From Clostridium sp. JN-1 (GTDB lineage: Bacteria; Bacillota; Clostridia; Clostridiales; Clostridiaceae): a DNA stretch of 64,000 nucleotides. Both the position numbers and the translations under genes were made by a program. The notes below the pieces were generated by a model. The model was not told the DNA's origin. It did not search any database and saw only the letters and a program-made list of their open reading frames with translations. Shown one piece after another: positions 1 through 8,866 of the stretch (position 1 is the stretch's first letter; each line of letters begins with the position of its first letter). Location of the stretch: the NCBI RefSeq assembly GCF_003718715.1, contig NZ_CP033465.1:248001-312000 (forward strand). Direction: 5' to 3'.

Positions 1-717
1 TGAAGCATTTTCTAGAAGATTTTTAGCTGCTAAGTAACCACCATTGAAAGCTAAAATTCCCTGGCTAATCCAATTTTCAGGTACGTGAATATTATTTTGT
101 TCCATGCATTTAAGATAAATTTCTAATCTATTGTTTAAATTATAATATTGATTATCTGAAACCAAAATACCTATTTTTCTATGTCCCATTTTTACAAGAT
201 AAGATATTGCCTTGCTAACTCCAGCTTCCTCGTCAGCTAAGACCTTACTTCCTAAGTTTTCATTTAAATTCCTATCCAATAAAAGATATGGTGTATTGTG
301 TTCGTTTAACATACCTAAGGTTTCTTTTGATATTTTATTAGGACTTGCAATTATGACTCCTTCAACTTTTCTATAAATAAACTTTTCAATATATTTTTTT
401 TCTCTATTAGGATCATGAGAAGAATTGCATAATATTAGCGAATATCCTTTTTCTTCTAAATAATCTTCTACGCCCTTGACGACTAATGAGAAAAATGGAT
501 CTGTTACTTCTGGTACAATCATACCTATAGTTTCAGTATCATTTTTAATCATATTTTTTGCATAGTAATTTGGCTTATAATTCATTTTTTTAACAGTATC
601 AAACACTATTTTCTTTGTTTCATCACTAAATCTTTCACCTTTATTATTTAGTATTTGTGAAATTGTAGTTATGGATAATCCTGTTTTTTTTGCCAAGTCC
701 CTAATTCGAGTAGTCAT
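1..717 (-). CDS. LacI-family transcriptional regulator (C-terminus beyond window)
   Basis: The reverse strand is open from an ATG at 717 to the window edge, giving 239 codons of a gene whose 3' end is missing. The first residues form a LacI-type helix-turn-helix (TTRIRDLAKKTGLSITTISQ) followed by the hinge region. The periplasmic-binding-protein-like effector domain follows, with typical segments such as TIGMIVPEVTDPFF and GHRKIGIL. A good ribosome binding site (AAGGAGA) precedes the ATG. LacI regulators normally repress sugar-utilisation genes, but the target is not visible because the neighbouring genes on that side lie outside the window. It is divergent from secG. Confidence 0.9.
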   Translation of the reverse strand, partial: MTTRIRDLAKKTGLSITTISQILNNKGERFSDETKKIVFDTVKKMNYKPNYYAKNMIKNDTETIGMIVPEVTDPFFSLVVKGVEDYLEEKGYSLILCNSSHDPNREKKYIEKFIYRKVEGVIIASPNKISKETLGMLNEHNTPYLLLDRNLNENLGSKVLADEEAGVSKAISYLVKMGHRKIGILVSDNQYYNLNNRLEIYLKCMEQNNIHVPENWISQGILAFNGGYLAAKNLLENAS

Positions 718-966
718 AAAAATTCTCCTTTTATATAAAAAACTTAAGATCTTTAAATATAGAATACATCAGCATTTATTAAAAATCAATCTTGATTCTA
801 AGTTAGTAATACAGTATGATTGTATTACTGAAATATTGGAAGTTATAATTTTAAAATATCCTTAGTGATTAGTACATGAGAAGTTGAGTTTGAAAGTACT
901 TATTATTGTACTTTAATTTTTAATATGTTAAAATATATCTTGTGTTGTGCATGGAGGTGAGTTATT

Positions 967-1200
967 TTGAGAACCTTTTTAATAATTCTGCAAACTATAA
1001 TAGCTATTGCAATAATTGCAGTTATTTTAGTTCAACCTGGTAAAACAAATGGATTGAGTGGATTCATATCAGGTGGAGTTAATGAAACATTTTATTCTAA
1101 GAATAAATCGAGAACATCTGAAGCTATGCTTATTAGAACAACAGCTGTGCTTTCTATAATATTTGCAGTGCTTTGTATTGTTCAAAATTTAATAAAATAA
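967..1200 (+). CDS. secG: Preprotein translocase subunit SecG
   Basis: The 77-residue protein has two hydrophobic helices (about residues 2-22 and 52-74) joined by a polar loop containing GLSGFISGGV, which is the SecG family pattern and usual length. SecG is the small auxiliary subunit of the SecYEG membrane channel. Translation starts at TTG 967, supported by GGAGGTGA at 953-960. In Firmicutes secG is commonly next to rnr and smpB, exactly as here. A short inverted repeat (aaagtac/gtacttt) lies just upstream, in the promoter region. Confidence 0.93.
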   Translation: MRTFLIILQTIIAIAIIAVILVQPGKTNGLSGFISGGVNETFYSKNKSRTSEAMLIRTTAVLSIIFAVLCIVQNLIK

Positions 1201-1253
1201 AGTGTATTTATTATGTAATTTATGTTAATAATAAGAATATGTTAGTGATTATC

Positions 1254-1289
1254 ATGCCTTTAGGTAGGGACAGCTCTGCTTAAAGGCAT
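1254..1289 (+). promoter_or_regulatory. Hairpin in the secG-rnr spacer
   Basis: A 9-bp perfect stem (atgccttta / taaaggcat) encloses an 18-nt loop, 24 nt before the rnr start. It is not followed by a T-run, so it does not look like an intrinsic terminator. It could be a processing site or a leader structure affecting rnr. I do not recognise a named riboswitch class. Confidence 0.45.
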
Positions 1290-1313
1290 AGTTTATATTA
1301 CAGGAGTTTAAGC

Positions 1314-3476
1314 ATGAAAGGGGTGTTGACCTTGAATATAAGGGAAACAATATTAGACTTTATGAAAGAGCAAGCATATAAACCTATGAATATAATAGAA
1401 CTTGAAAAAATATTCAGTATACCAAAAGAAGAGAGAAAAGAATTTTCTAATGTACTCAAGTCAATGGAAAAAGATGGTGAGATAGTTAAAACACGTACAG
1501 ATTATTATGGAATACCCGATAGAATGGGGCTTGTAGTTGGAAAGGTTCAAGGTCATCAAAAGGGATTTGCTTTTGTAATACCAGAAGATGAGGAACGACC
1601 AGACATATTTATACCATCATCTTATTTAAATGGAGCAATGAACGGTGATAAAGTAGTAGCAAAAATAAATAAACAAGAGAATAATGGGAAAAAGTGTGAA
1701 GGCGAGATAATAAGAATACTTGACAGAGCAAATAAAACTGTAATAGGAACTTATGAAGATAGTAAAAATTTTGGATTTGTAGTTCCAGAGGAAGTTAGAA
1801 TATATCAAGATATTTTTATACCTAAACATTGTAAAGGTAGTGCAAAAACTGGAGATATAGTAGTAGCAGAGATAACTACATGGCCAGAAAAAAGAAGAAA
1901 TCCAGAAGGAAAAATATTAGAGGTAGTTGGTAGAAAAGGTGAAAAGGGAATAGATATATTAACCATAATAAAGAAAAATAATCTTCCCGAAAAATTTCCT
2001 GAAAAAGTTGAAGAATATGCACAGTCAATATCTGAAGAAATACCAGAAGAAGAATATAAGAGAAGAAAAGATTTAAGGGATTTGACTGTGGTCACTATAG
2101 ATGGAGAAGATGCAAAAGACTTAGACGATGCAGTTTCATTAGAAAAACTTCCTAATGGCAATTACTATTTGGGAGTACATATTGCAGATGTATCAAATTA
2201 TGTTAGAGAAAAAAATCCTATAGATAAGGAAGCATTAAAAAGGGGAACTTCAGTTTATCTTATAGACAGGGTAATACCAATGCTGCCTAAAAAGTTGTCA
2301 AATGGAGTATGCAGTTTGAATCCTAAAGTTGATAGGTTAACCTTAAGTTGTTTTATGGAAATAGATAAAACAGGTAAAGTTCTTGATCATAATATAACTG
2401 AAAGTATTATAAATAGTAATGAAAGAATGACTTACACCGATGTAACCAAAATACTCAGAGATCATGATGAAGAAACTATAAAAAGATATGATTATTTAGT
2501 AGATACTTTTAAGTTAATGGAAGAGCTTTGTAAAATACTTTATAAAAAGAGAATTTCAAGGGGAGCCATAGATTTTGACTTTGAAGAATGTAAGATAATT
2601 TTGGATGAAAAAGGCAAGCCAGTTGAAATCAAGCCTTATGAAAGGGCTGTAGCAAACAGGATAATAGAAGAATTTATGCTTGTATGTAATGAAACCATAG
2701 CAGAGCATATGTTTTGGAATAACACACCGTTTGTATACAGGATTCATGAGGACCCCGATGACGAAAAGCTCATGAAGTTTAATGAGTTCGTTCATAACCT
2801 TGGTTATATTGTAAAGATGAATAAGGAAAAAGTACATCCTAAATCACTTCAAGAAGTAGTTGAGAAAGTAAGAGGTAAATCAGAAGAAATAGTAGTAAAC
2901 ACTTTGCTTTTGCGTTCTATGAAGCGAGCAAGATATTCACCTGAATGTGTAGGTCACTTTGGATTGGCAGCAAGGTATTATTGCCACTTTACTTCTCCAA
3001 TAAGAAGATATCCGGATCTTATGATCCACAGAATAATAAAGGAATTTATAAATGGTAAGCTGGATCAAAAGAGGTCAAGTAAACTTGTACCTCAAGTCGA
3101 GTATGCATCAAAGCAGTCTTCAGAAATGGAGAGAATTGCACAAGATGCAGAAAGGGAAGTTGATGATTTAAAGAAAGCTGAATACATGAGCGAAAGAATT
3201 GGTCAGGAATTTGAAGGTATAATATCATCTGTAACCAACTTTGGAATGTTTGTAGAACTTTCCAATACCGTAGAAGGACTTGTACACATGAGTACCCTAG
3301 AAGATGACTATTATATTTACGATGAAAAACATCTTAGTCTTATAGGTGAAAGAACTAAAAAGATATATAGACTTGGGGATAAAGTTAAGATTAGAGTTTC
3401 AAGAGTTGATATGTTTGCACATGAAATTTACTTTGACTTACTTAAGGAAAATCAAGAAAACGAAGATGCGGATTAG
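1314..3476 (+). CDS. rnr: Ribonuclease R
   Basis: The 720-residue protein is a 3'-5' exoribonuclease that degrades structured RNA and, in bacteria, assists tmRNA-mediated quality control. In order it has an N-terminal winged-helix region (about 1-65), two cold-shock/OB domains (about 70-215), the RNB catalytic domain (about 255-590; TIDGEDAKDLDDAVSLEK carries the metal-binding aspartates) and a C-terminal S1 domain (about 635-710, starting GQEFEGIISSVTNFGMFVEL). The ATG at 1314 has CAGGAG 8 nt upstream. An in-frame TTG at 1332, after AGGGGTG, would give the more usual N-terminus (NIRETILDF), so the true start may be 18 nt later. A possible terminator follows. Confidence 0.95.
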   Translation: MKGVLTLNIRETILDFMKEQAYKPMNIIELEKIFSIPKEERKEFSNVLKSMEKDGEIVKTRTDYYGIPDRMGLVVGKVQGHQKGFAFVIPEDEERPDIFIPSSYLNGAMNGDKVVAKINKQENNGKKCEGEIIRILDRANKTVIGTYEDSKNFGFVVPEEVRIYQDIFIPKHCKGSAKTGDIVVAEITTWPEKRRNPEGKILEVVGRKGEKGIDILTIIKKNNLPEKFPEKVEEYAQSISEEIPEEEYKRRKDLRDLTVVTIDGEDAKDLDDAVSLEKLPNGNYYLGVHIADVSNYVREKNPIDKEALKRGTSVYLIDRVIPMLPKKLSNGVCSLNPKVDRLTLSCFMEIDKTGKVLDHNITESIINSNERMTYTDVTKILRDHDEETIKRYDYLVDTFKLMEELCKILYKKRISRGAIDFDFEECKIILDEKGKPVEIKPYERAVANRIIEEFMLVCNETIAEHMFWNNTPFVYRIHEDPDDEKLMKFNEFVHNLGYIVKMNKEKVHPKSLQEVVEKVRGKSEEIVVNTLLLRSMKRARYSPECVGHFGLAARYYCHFTSPIRRYPDLMIHRIIKEFINGKLDQKRSSKLVPQVEYASKQSSEMERIAQDAEREVDDLKKAEYMSERIGQEFEGIISSVTNFGMFVELSNTVEGLVHMSTLEDDYYIYDEKHLSLIGERTKKIYRLGDKVKIRVSRVDMFAHEIYFDLLKENQENEDAD

Positions 3477-3480
3477 CAGC

Positions 3481-3514
3481 AAATTACATGATAGATATGT
3501 CTACCATGTAATTT
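3481..3514 (+). terminator. Probable rnr terminator
   Basis: The inverted repeat aaattacatg / catgtaattt begins 4 nt after the rnr stop codon and is followed by an AT-rich but not pure-T tail. It is a plausible weak intrinsic terminator. Confidence 0.45.
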
Positions 3515-3680
3515 ATTGTATAATTAACCATATATATGATGTAAATGATAAATGTTATTGAGTTTGCCCTGCAGTTATAATAATATTATATTATAGAATA
3601 TTATATAAATTTTATAGTTTATAATATATTAATAATAGTTAATGGCTTATGTTAACTTATAAATTGGAGTAGGTGTTTAT

Positions 3681-4148
3681 ATGAAAAAGAATAGTGGTAA
3701 TAAAACTCTTGCTGAAAATAGGAAGGCAAGACATGATTATTTTATAGAAGAATCTATGGAAGCTGGAATAGCTTTAGTTGGTACAGAAGTTAAATCCATA
3801 AGAGCCGGCAGAGCAAACTTAAAGGACAGTTATGCAGAAGTTCGAAATGGAGAAATATTTATTTGTAATATGCATGTAAGCCCATATGAAAAGGGAAATG
3901 TATTTAATAGAGATCCCCTAAGGGAAAGAAGATTGCTTTTGCATAAGAATGAAATAAGTAGGTTAGTTGGCTTTACTGCACAGCAGGGATATACGCTTAT
4001 TCCACTTGCATTATACTTAAAAAGTGGAAAGGTAAAAGTCAATTTAGCAGTAGCTAAAGGTAAAAAGAATTATGACAAGAGAGATGCAATGCTTGAGAAG
4101 GCAGCTAAGAGAGATATAGACAGGCAGATGAAACAAAGATTTAGATAA
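3681..4148 (+). CDS. smpB: SsrA-binding protein SmpB
   Basis: The 155-residue protein matches the SmpB family in length and motifs: [12 protein letters not shown] near the N-terminus, [18 protein letters not shown] in the RNA-binding barrel, and the basic tail ending in [13 protein letters not shown] that enters the decoding centre. SmpB binds tmRNA and delivers it to stalled ribosomes. The tmRNA gene is about 1.9 kb downstream and RNase R is immediately upstream, so the trans-translation factors are clustered. The ATG is preceded by the weak GGAGTAGG element. Confidence 0.97.
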   Translation: MKKNSGNKTLAENRKARHDYFIEESMEAGIALVGTEVKSIRAGRANLKDSYAEVRNGEIFICNMHVSPYEKGNVFNRDPLRERRLLLHKNEISRLVGFTAQQGYTLIPLALYLKSGKVKVNLAVAKGKKNYDKRDAMLEKAAKRDIDRQMKQRFR

Positions 4149-4260
4149 GGTGTTTTCAAAGAAATATAATAATGTTGTATAAGTAGTTAATGAATACAGT
4201 CACCATTATAGTATATCAGCATAATTTATTAGTAAATAATATTTTATGTAAGGTAACAGA

Positions 4261-5652
4261 ATGAGTATAACGCTGACTTCAATACATTATATTTACTTGG
4301 CTTTTATATTTATAATTATAGCGGCGATGATAAAAAAGAAGGATATATCTTTAATTTGTATAATTGGAATATTCCTTCTTGGACTTGTGAGTACAGGTTC
4401 TATATACAGATCTGCTATGGGTGTATTTAATAGTTTCGTCTATGCGGCAAAAGAACTTATGCCTACCATATTTATTATATCTGTTATAGTTGCAATGAGT
4501 AATGTTTTAATAGAAGCTGGTATAAATGAAGAAATGGTTTCACCATTTAAAGGTATAATAACAAATTATTGTATTGCTTATTGGGTTATAGGAATAGTTA
4601 TGATGGTACTATCATGGTTTTTTTGGCCGTCACCAGCTGTAGCGCTTGTAGGAGCATTATTTTTGCCGATAGCTAAAAAGGCAGGTTTACCGGCTATAGG
4701 AGCAGCTATATCAATGAATTTGTTTGGACATGGAATTGCCTTATCAAGTGATTATGTAATTCAAGCAGCCCCTAAACTCACTGCAGATGCCGCTGGAATA
4801 CCAGTATCTCAAGTAGTTTATGCTAGTATTCCATTAACTATTACTATGGGACTAGTGACTACCACAGCAGCATTTTATTTTCTTTCGAAAGACATTAAAT
4901 CAAAAAATGTTCCTGCGGAATATAAATTTGAAGAAGAACAAGATGAAACCAAGAAATTATTAATCACTTCAAAAAGAACGAGGATACTTTTAGCGGTATT
5001 AATTTTGGCTTTATTTTTGGGAGACATTTTGATAATGTATATTGCTAAACTGCAAGGCGGAGATGCAACGGCGTTAATAGGCGGCACAGCTATATTTGTA
5101 TTAAGCTTAATATCAATATTGACTTATAAACATGAATCTTTAGAAAAAATAACAATTAACCTTGTGAAAGGTTTGCAGTTTGGATTTAAGATATTTGGAG
5201 TAGTTATACCAATAGCAGCTTTTTTTTATCTAGGTGATTCTGCATTTAATGATATATTTGGAAAAGTTTTACCACAGGGTTCTCAAGGAATTGTTAATGA
5301 CTTAGGTGTATACTTAGCAAGTGTAGTTCCTATTAATTCTATTGTTGCATCTATAACACTTACTATTGTAGGAGCTATAACAGGTTTAGACGGTTCAGGT
5401 TTTTCCGGAATATCATTGGCAGGTTCTATAGCTAATTTATTTTCTAAAGCTTTAGGTGGTGGTACAGCTACACTTACTGCATTAGGACAATTAGCAGGCA
5501 TATGGGTTGGCGGAGGAACTATAATACCTTGGGCAGTAATACCAGTAGCTGCTATATGCAAAGTAGATCCTTTCGAACTTGCTAAAAGGAATATCAAACC
5601 AGTTGTAATAGGTCTTGTTGTTACAACTATTGTGGCAATGTTTATAATATAG
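4261..5652 (+). CDS. Polytopic membrane transporter, substrate unknown
   Basis: The 463-residue protein has about 11-12 hydrophobic segments with two similar halves, and glycine-rich re-entrant-like stretches (around GLDGSGFSG and ALGGGTATL) typical of the ion-transporter superfamily that includes citrate, C4-dicarboxylate and Na+/H+ carriers. A charged cytoplasmic loop (about residues 215-245) separates the halves. No signal peptide or soluble domain is visible. It lies between smpB and ssrA as a probable single-gene unit, with a short T-rich hairpin after the stop codon. Substrate and ion coupling cannot be read from the sequence. Confidence 0.7.
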   Translation: MSITLTSIHYIYLAFIFIIIAAMIKKKDISLICIIGIFLLGLVSTGSIYRSAMGVFNSFVYAAKELMPTIFIISVIVAMSNVLIEAGINEEMVSPFKGIITNYCIAYWVIGIVMMVLSWFFWPSPAVALVGALFLPIAKKAGLPAIGAAISMNLFGHGIALSSDYVIQAAPKLTADAAGIPVSQVVYASIPLTITMGLVTTTAAFYFLSKDIKSKNVPAEYKFEEEQDETKKLLITSKRTRILLAVLILALFLGDILIMYIAKLQGGDATALIGGTAIFVLSLISILTYKHESLEKITINLVKGLQFGFKIFGVVIPIAAFFYLGDSAFNDIFGKVLPQGSQGIVNDLGVYLASVVPINSIVASITLTIVGAITGLDGSGFSGISLAGSIANLFSKALGGGTATLTALGQLAGIWVGGGTIIPWAVIPVAAICKVDPFELAKRNIKPVVIGLVVTTIVAMFII

Positions 5653-5674
5653 AACTTACAACTTGTAATGTGCA

Positions 5675-5692
5675 AAAATGCGAGGCATTTTT
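5675..5692 (+). terminator. Short hairpin terminator after the transporter
   Basis: An 8-bp stem (aaaaatgc / gcattttt) with a 2-nt loop ends in a T-run 22 nt after the stop codon. The same hairpin pattern precedes the repeat copy at 52896, so it may instead be the outer edge of the repeat element. Confidence 0.5.
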
Positions 5693-5866
5693 AGAGGACA
5701 TAGGACAGGGAAGGAGGATTTTTCTCCACTGCGCTTAAGAAAAATCTTTAATTAAATTTTTAGTAAATCGTTTCGATAAAGCGAACATTGCCAACTTATA
5801 TAAATTTAAAAATTCTTTTGCGTTAGCAAAAAATCAACCTTCACTGTCAATTGTCCCCTGTCCTCT
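5693..5866. repeat. MITE-like element, copy 1
   Basis: This non-coding element starts with AGAGGACATAGGACAG and ends with the imperfect reverse complement (CTGTCAATTGTCCCCTGTCCTCT). Its internal segment (gcgaacattgccaacttata, then gcgttagcaaaaaatcaacc) recurs at 52896-53141 and 56733-57030. The terminal inverted repeats are about 25-30 nt long and contain repeated RGGACA units. No transposase is encoded. This is the shortest of the three copies and lacks the central hairpin of copy 2. Confidence 0.8.
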
Positions 5867-6034
5867 GCTTTTAAGTTATGTATTAGGGATTAACTTAATT
5901 TACTATTGATTATTAACTTAATTTGATGTATTATAGTAATCGTTGAGAATTGAATATTACTCAAATTAACTTACATTTGCGTTATTTATCAATTTTAAAT
6001 TAAAAATTTTTAATTGATTACAATTTACAAACAT

Positions 6035-6394
6035 GGGGGCGTATTTGGCTTCGACGGGGGTAAGTTGGGCTTGAGCAGCGAGTCGAAGGTTTCCTGGACC
6101 TGCGTTAAAAAACTGGGAATTAAATTTAAACGCAAATAACGAAGATAATTTAGCTTTAGCAGCTTAGTCTGCTAGCCGTCCTTCCTTTGAGTCCCGCGGC
6201 TTAGGAAAGGGCGTCGATAGCGGGGAAACGAGCCTCACAAAGCTTTGAGTGAGGAACGGAATTTATGAAGCTACTGAAACTAAAAGCCTGTTTGTAGGCG
6301 TTTAGTAGAGGGAAATTTAAAATACAAACTGCACTCGGAGATACTCAGGTGTTTCTACTTTCGGACAGGGGTTCGACACCCCTCGCCTCCACCA
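6035..6394 (+). ncRNA. ssrA: Transfer-messenger RNA (tmRNA)
   Basis: The 5' end (GGGGGCGTATTTGGCTTCGAC) and the 3' end (GGTTCGACACCCCTCGCCTCCACCA) are the canonical tmRNA termini, and the first seven bases pair with the CGCCTCC before the ACCA end. The resume codon GCA is at 6132 and the tag reads ANNEDNLALAA with stop TAG at 6165-6167. It tags stalled proteins for proteolysis together with SmpB. The 3' end is a known attachment site for tyrosine integrases, and an integrase relic starts 21 nt beyond it. Confidence 0.97.
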
Positions 6395-6414
6395 TATTTA
6401 TCAAGGGTTCAGAA

Positions 6415-7169
6415 CTATTTGACATCCATTTTGACATCCGAATTTTTTATAATACTATCAAGAATATCAGCGGGTTTAGTTTTCATGTTACCTAGTATAT
6501 GCTGATATTTTTTAGTCATATTTATATCAGAGTGACCTAGTCTTTCAGCTGCCTCTTTATCAGGAACCCCATGTTTTAAAATCATAGCAGCATTAAAATG
6601 TCTTAAGTCATGAAAACGTGTATGCGGCAACCCCGCATTTTTTAATATTCTTGAAAATCTTTTGCCATAATTTCCACCATTTTCAGCAGATCCATCTTTC
6701 TATTACATATGAAGGGGCAACTACCTTTCTATAAGATGTTCTTGTCTTCGTGCTTTTTTCTATTACTGCACAATTTACGTGTACATTAGTTCTTCTAATG
6801 TATATTACATGGCTATTAAAATTAATATCATTCCATGTCAGACCCATAATCTCGCTAACTCTTAAGCCGCAAAGACCTGCCAAGCAGTATAGGAAATTCT
6901 TCTCTAGTACCTGTAACAGTGGCAAGTAATTTATTAAATTCAGCCTCATTATAAATGTAATATTGGTATTTATTAGTATCAAGTAGTATTTTAATATCTT
7001 CACCAATATATTTAATAGCATATTTTACATATTTTTTATATCCATCTATAGTAGTAGGAGATAAATTAACACAATATGTATCTAACCAAATCTCAGCAAA
7101 TTCTTTAAAGGTAGCTTTAGTTGGATTTATTTTCTTTGACGTAAGCGTTAATCCCAGTAGTATCAGCAA
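6415..7169 (-). pseudogene. Decayed tyrosine recombinase (phage-type integrase)
   Basis: Three overlapping reverse-strand reading frames together make most of one integrase. The segment around 7150-6960 encodes the SAM-like core-binding domain (TFKEFAEIWLDTY, SPTTIDGYKKYVKYAIKYIG). The 6900-6683 segment has the catalytic entry (LAGLCGLRVSEIMGLTWNDI), including the active-site Arg. The 6630-6415 segment carries the C-terminal box (HTRFHDLRHFNA, then LGHSDINMTKKYQHI) with the His-Leu-Arg-His motif and the nucleophilic Tyr. At least two frameshifts, plus an apparent internal deletion between YIGEDIKI and the catalytic domain, make it non-functional. Its position against the tmRNA 3' end marks the left edge of an integrated island. 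Confidence 0.9.
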
Positions 7170-7193
7170 TTATAATTTTTGATAGGTTGGAAT

Positions 7194-7364
7194 TCAGTTG
7201 CTGTCAGATAGTTCGGTAATATCAACTAAATGATTAAAAAAATCTTGAATATTAGCAATAAAGTCAGTTTTAAATCTTGAGAATTGAGATTCATCTTCTT
7301 TAAAATAGTCTTCGACTTCTTCAAATACATCTCAGAGATGAATTTAGTTTTTTAATTTGTTCAT
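7194..7364 (-). pseudogene. Small broken ORF upstream of the integrase relic
   Basis: From an ATG at 7364 (preceded on the reverse strand by GAGGTATCC) the frame reads MNKLKN, then meets two stops. It then continues as an uninterrupted 46-codon stretch (DVFEEVEDYFKEDESQF onward) ending in ITELSDSN. The intact tail suggests a small phage-type gene killed by point mutations. I do not recognise the family. Confidence 0.45.
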
Positions 7365-7520
7365 AAAGGATACCTCACAATGCATATTTTTTCTTGATAA
7401 TAATATATATTCGACATTAAGTGGGGGAAATCCTTTTTGATATATCTTGAAAATTCTTGAACCCTAACGGGTTCGAGGTTTAGCAAGTGGCTAAATTATA
7501 TATGTAAGGAGGTGATAGCA

Positions 7521-7667
7521 ATGTGGTCAAAAAACAAAGAAAATAGTTACTCACTAAAAGAATTTTAAATGTTTATTGAATACTGCACCGACAATAAACA
7601 AAAGCCAACAGTTGAAAATCTAATAAAATTTCTAAGATTGTTGAGAGAAATCCAAGAAAATGAGTAA
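7521..7667 (+). pseudogene. Tiny ORF split by an in-frame TAA
   Basis: A very strong ribosome binding site (AAGGAGGTGA, 7506-7515) leads into ATG 7521. The frame encodes MWSKNKENSYSLKEF and then TAA at 7566-7568. The next codon is ATG, and the same frame runs on for 32 residues (MFIEYCTDNKQKPTVENLIK onward) to TAA 7665-7667. Read through, it would be a 48-residue helical phage-like protein. Either a nonsense mutation or two tiny coupled ORFs would explain this. Two small hairpins (gaaccc/gggttc and tttagc/gctaaa) lie in the leader at about 7460-7495. Confidence 0.4.
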
Positions 7668-7677
7668 CTAAATTCAG

Positions 7678-7708
7678 TATGGAAGGTAGCCACTAACTAC
7701 CTTCCATA
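7678..7708 (+). terminator. Perfect 12-bp hairpin
   Basis: The arms tatggaaggtag and ctaccttccata pair perfectly around a 7-nt loop, immediately after the small ORF. No T-run follows, so termination is not certain, but position and stability fit a terminator or an mRNA 3' stabiliser. Confidence 0.5.
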
Positions 7709-7744
7709 TGTAAATTATATTAAAAGTAAAAGGGGTTGTCAATT

Positions 7745-8035
7745 ATGATAGATATAACTAAATTGCCACCAGACACAATAATTACAAATGAAAGGTTATC
7801 CACCCAACAAGGTAAACGTTTTATGGTTATAGAAGATGAGGGAAAATGTAATGAGATAGTGAGGGAAAACACCACGATTGAATTAAAAGCATACAGAGCA
7901 TATCATAACATTAAACATAAAGACAAAGTTTTAATTAGAGCCATGGTAACTTACTCAGATTTGGGTAAACATTTTTATGATGATGAATTTATATTAGACT
8001 ATGAAACAATAGAGATATTAGAAAAAGGGATGTAA
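7745..8035 (+). CDS. Hypothetical protein in the tmRNA-anchored island
   Basis: The 96-residue soluble protein starts MIDITKLPPDTIITNERLST. I chose ATG 7745 because AAAAGGGG at 7728-7735 is 9 nt upstream. The in-frame TTG at 7736 would abut the ribosome binding site. The protein is mixed alpha/beta, with no cysteine pairs, signal peptide or membrane segment, and I do not recognise the family. It sits between phage-like scraps and the hicAB pair, so it is probably island cargo, possibly phage-derived. Confidence 0.6.
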   Translation: MIDITKLPPDTIITNERLSTQQGKRFMVIEDEGKCNEIVRENTTIELKAYRAYHNIKHKDKVLIRAMVTYSDLGKHFYDDEFILDYETIEILEKGM

Positions 8036-8137
8036 CAGTGGATAGAGGGCAACTTGTAAAATTAGCCCAGATTTATTACTTAATGTAAATGAAGGATTAT
8101 TTAATAGTTATTTTTAAGGTATTTTTATTTAAAATAT

Positions 8138-8167
8138 TTGATACCATATGCGGTACCATGATATAAT
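8138..8167 (+). promoter_or_regulatory. Probable hicAB promoter with dyad in the spacer
   Basis: TTGATA (8138-8143) and TATAAT (8162-8167) are separated by 18 bp. The spacer contains the dyad-like sequence accatatgcggtaccat, which would suit autorepression by the ribbon-helix-helix antitoxin encoded downstream. Confidence 0.55.
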
Positions 8168-8195
8168 TATATATGTAAGGGGGAAGGGAAAACAT

Positions 8196-8438
8196 ATGAG
8201 TAAATTTGAGAAACTAATCATGAAACTAAAAAATAATCCTAAGAATGCTAGATTTGAAGAATTAGAAAAAATTCTAAATATCTTGGGGTACATAATGAAT
8301 CAAACAAATAAAGGTAGTAGTCATTACGTGTTTAGGAAAAAAGGTGCTTATAGTATAACAATTCCATATGCAAAACCAATTAACCAAGCATATGTAAAGT
8401 TAGTTTTAGAAGTACTTAAAAATGAAATGGGGGAATAA
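8196..8438 (+). CDS. hicA: HicA-family mRNA interferase toxin
   Basis: The 80-residue protein has the double-stranded-RNA-binding-like HicA fold signature: an N-terminal helix, FEELEKILNILGY, then the catalytic segment KGSSHYVFRKKG with the conserved Ser-His, and a final ITIPYAKPINQAYVKLVLEV. HicA toxins cleave mRNA and are neutralised by HicB. ATG 8196 follows AAGGGGGAAGGG. The longer in-frame start at 8148 lies inside the promoter and is unlikely. The antitoxin gene starts 42 nt downstream, the usual toxin-first order. Confidence 0.85.
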   Translation: MSKFEKLIMKLKNNPKNARFEELEKILNILGYIMNQTNKGSSHYVFRKKGAYSITIPYAKPINQAYVKLVLEVLKNEMGE

Positions 8439-8480
8439 CCCCCACTTCCTCCTAATAAAATTTAAAATGAGGTGTTGTAA

Positions 8481-8846
8481 ATGGTTAAAGACTTGGATTA
8501 CTACATGGGACTTAAATATAAAGTTGAATTAATTCCGGATGAAGACGGGACCTATGCTGTAAGAATACCAAAACTTAGGGGTTGTATAAGTTGTGGTGAC
8601 ACTGTACAAGAAGCTTTGGAAATGATAGAAGACGCTAAAAAATGCTGGTTAGAAGCAGCATTAGAAGATGGTATCAACATTCCTGAACCTGGTGAAGTAA
8701 ATTCATATTCCGGAGAATTTAGAATAAGAATGCCAAAATCATTACATCAAGACTTAGCAATTGAAGCTGAAAAAGAAGGTATTAGCATGAACCAATATTG
8801 CATATACCTATTAAGTAAAGAATTTGGAAAAAATAAGAGGGCATAA
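8481..8846 (+). CDS. hicB: HicB-family antitoxin
   Basis: The 121-residue protein joins an N-terminal HicB partial RNase-H-like fold (YKVELIPDEDGTYAVRIPKL, CISCGDTVQEALEMIEDA) to a C-terminal ribbon-helix-helix DNA-binding domain (FRIRMPKSLHQDLAIEAEKE, then SMNQYCIYLLSKEF). It should bind HicA and repress the hicAB promoter. The ribosome binding site is GAGGTG before ATG 8481. Both genes of the pair appear intact, although the surrounding island is decayed. Confidence 0.9.
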   Translation: MVKDLDYYMGLKYKVELIPDEDGTYAVRIPKLRGCISCGDTVQEALEMIEDAKKCWLEAALEDGINIPEPGEVNSYSGEFRIRMPKSLHQDLAIEAEKEGISMNQYCIYLLSKEFGKNKRA

Positions 8847-8863
8847 TTTGTGCCCTTTATTTT
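8838..8863 (+). terminator. hicAB terminator
   Basis: The stem agggca / tgccct with a 7-nt loop overlaps the hicB stop codon and is followed by TTATTTTAT. The group II intron fragment begins 4 nt after this T-rich tail. Confidence 0.7.
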
Positions 8864-8866
8864 ATA

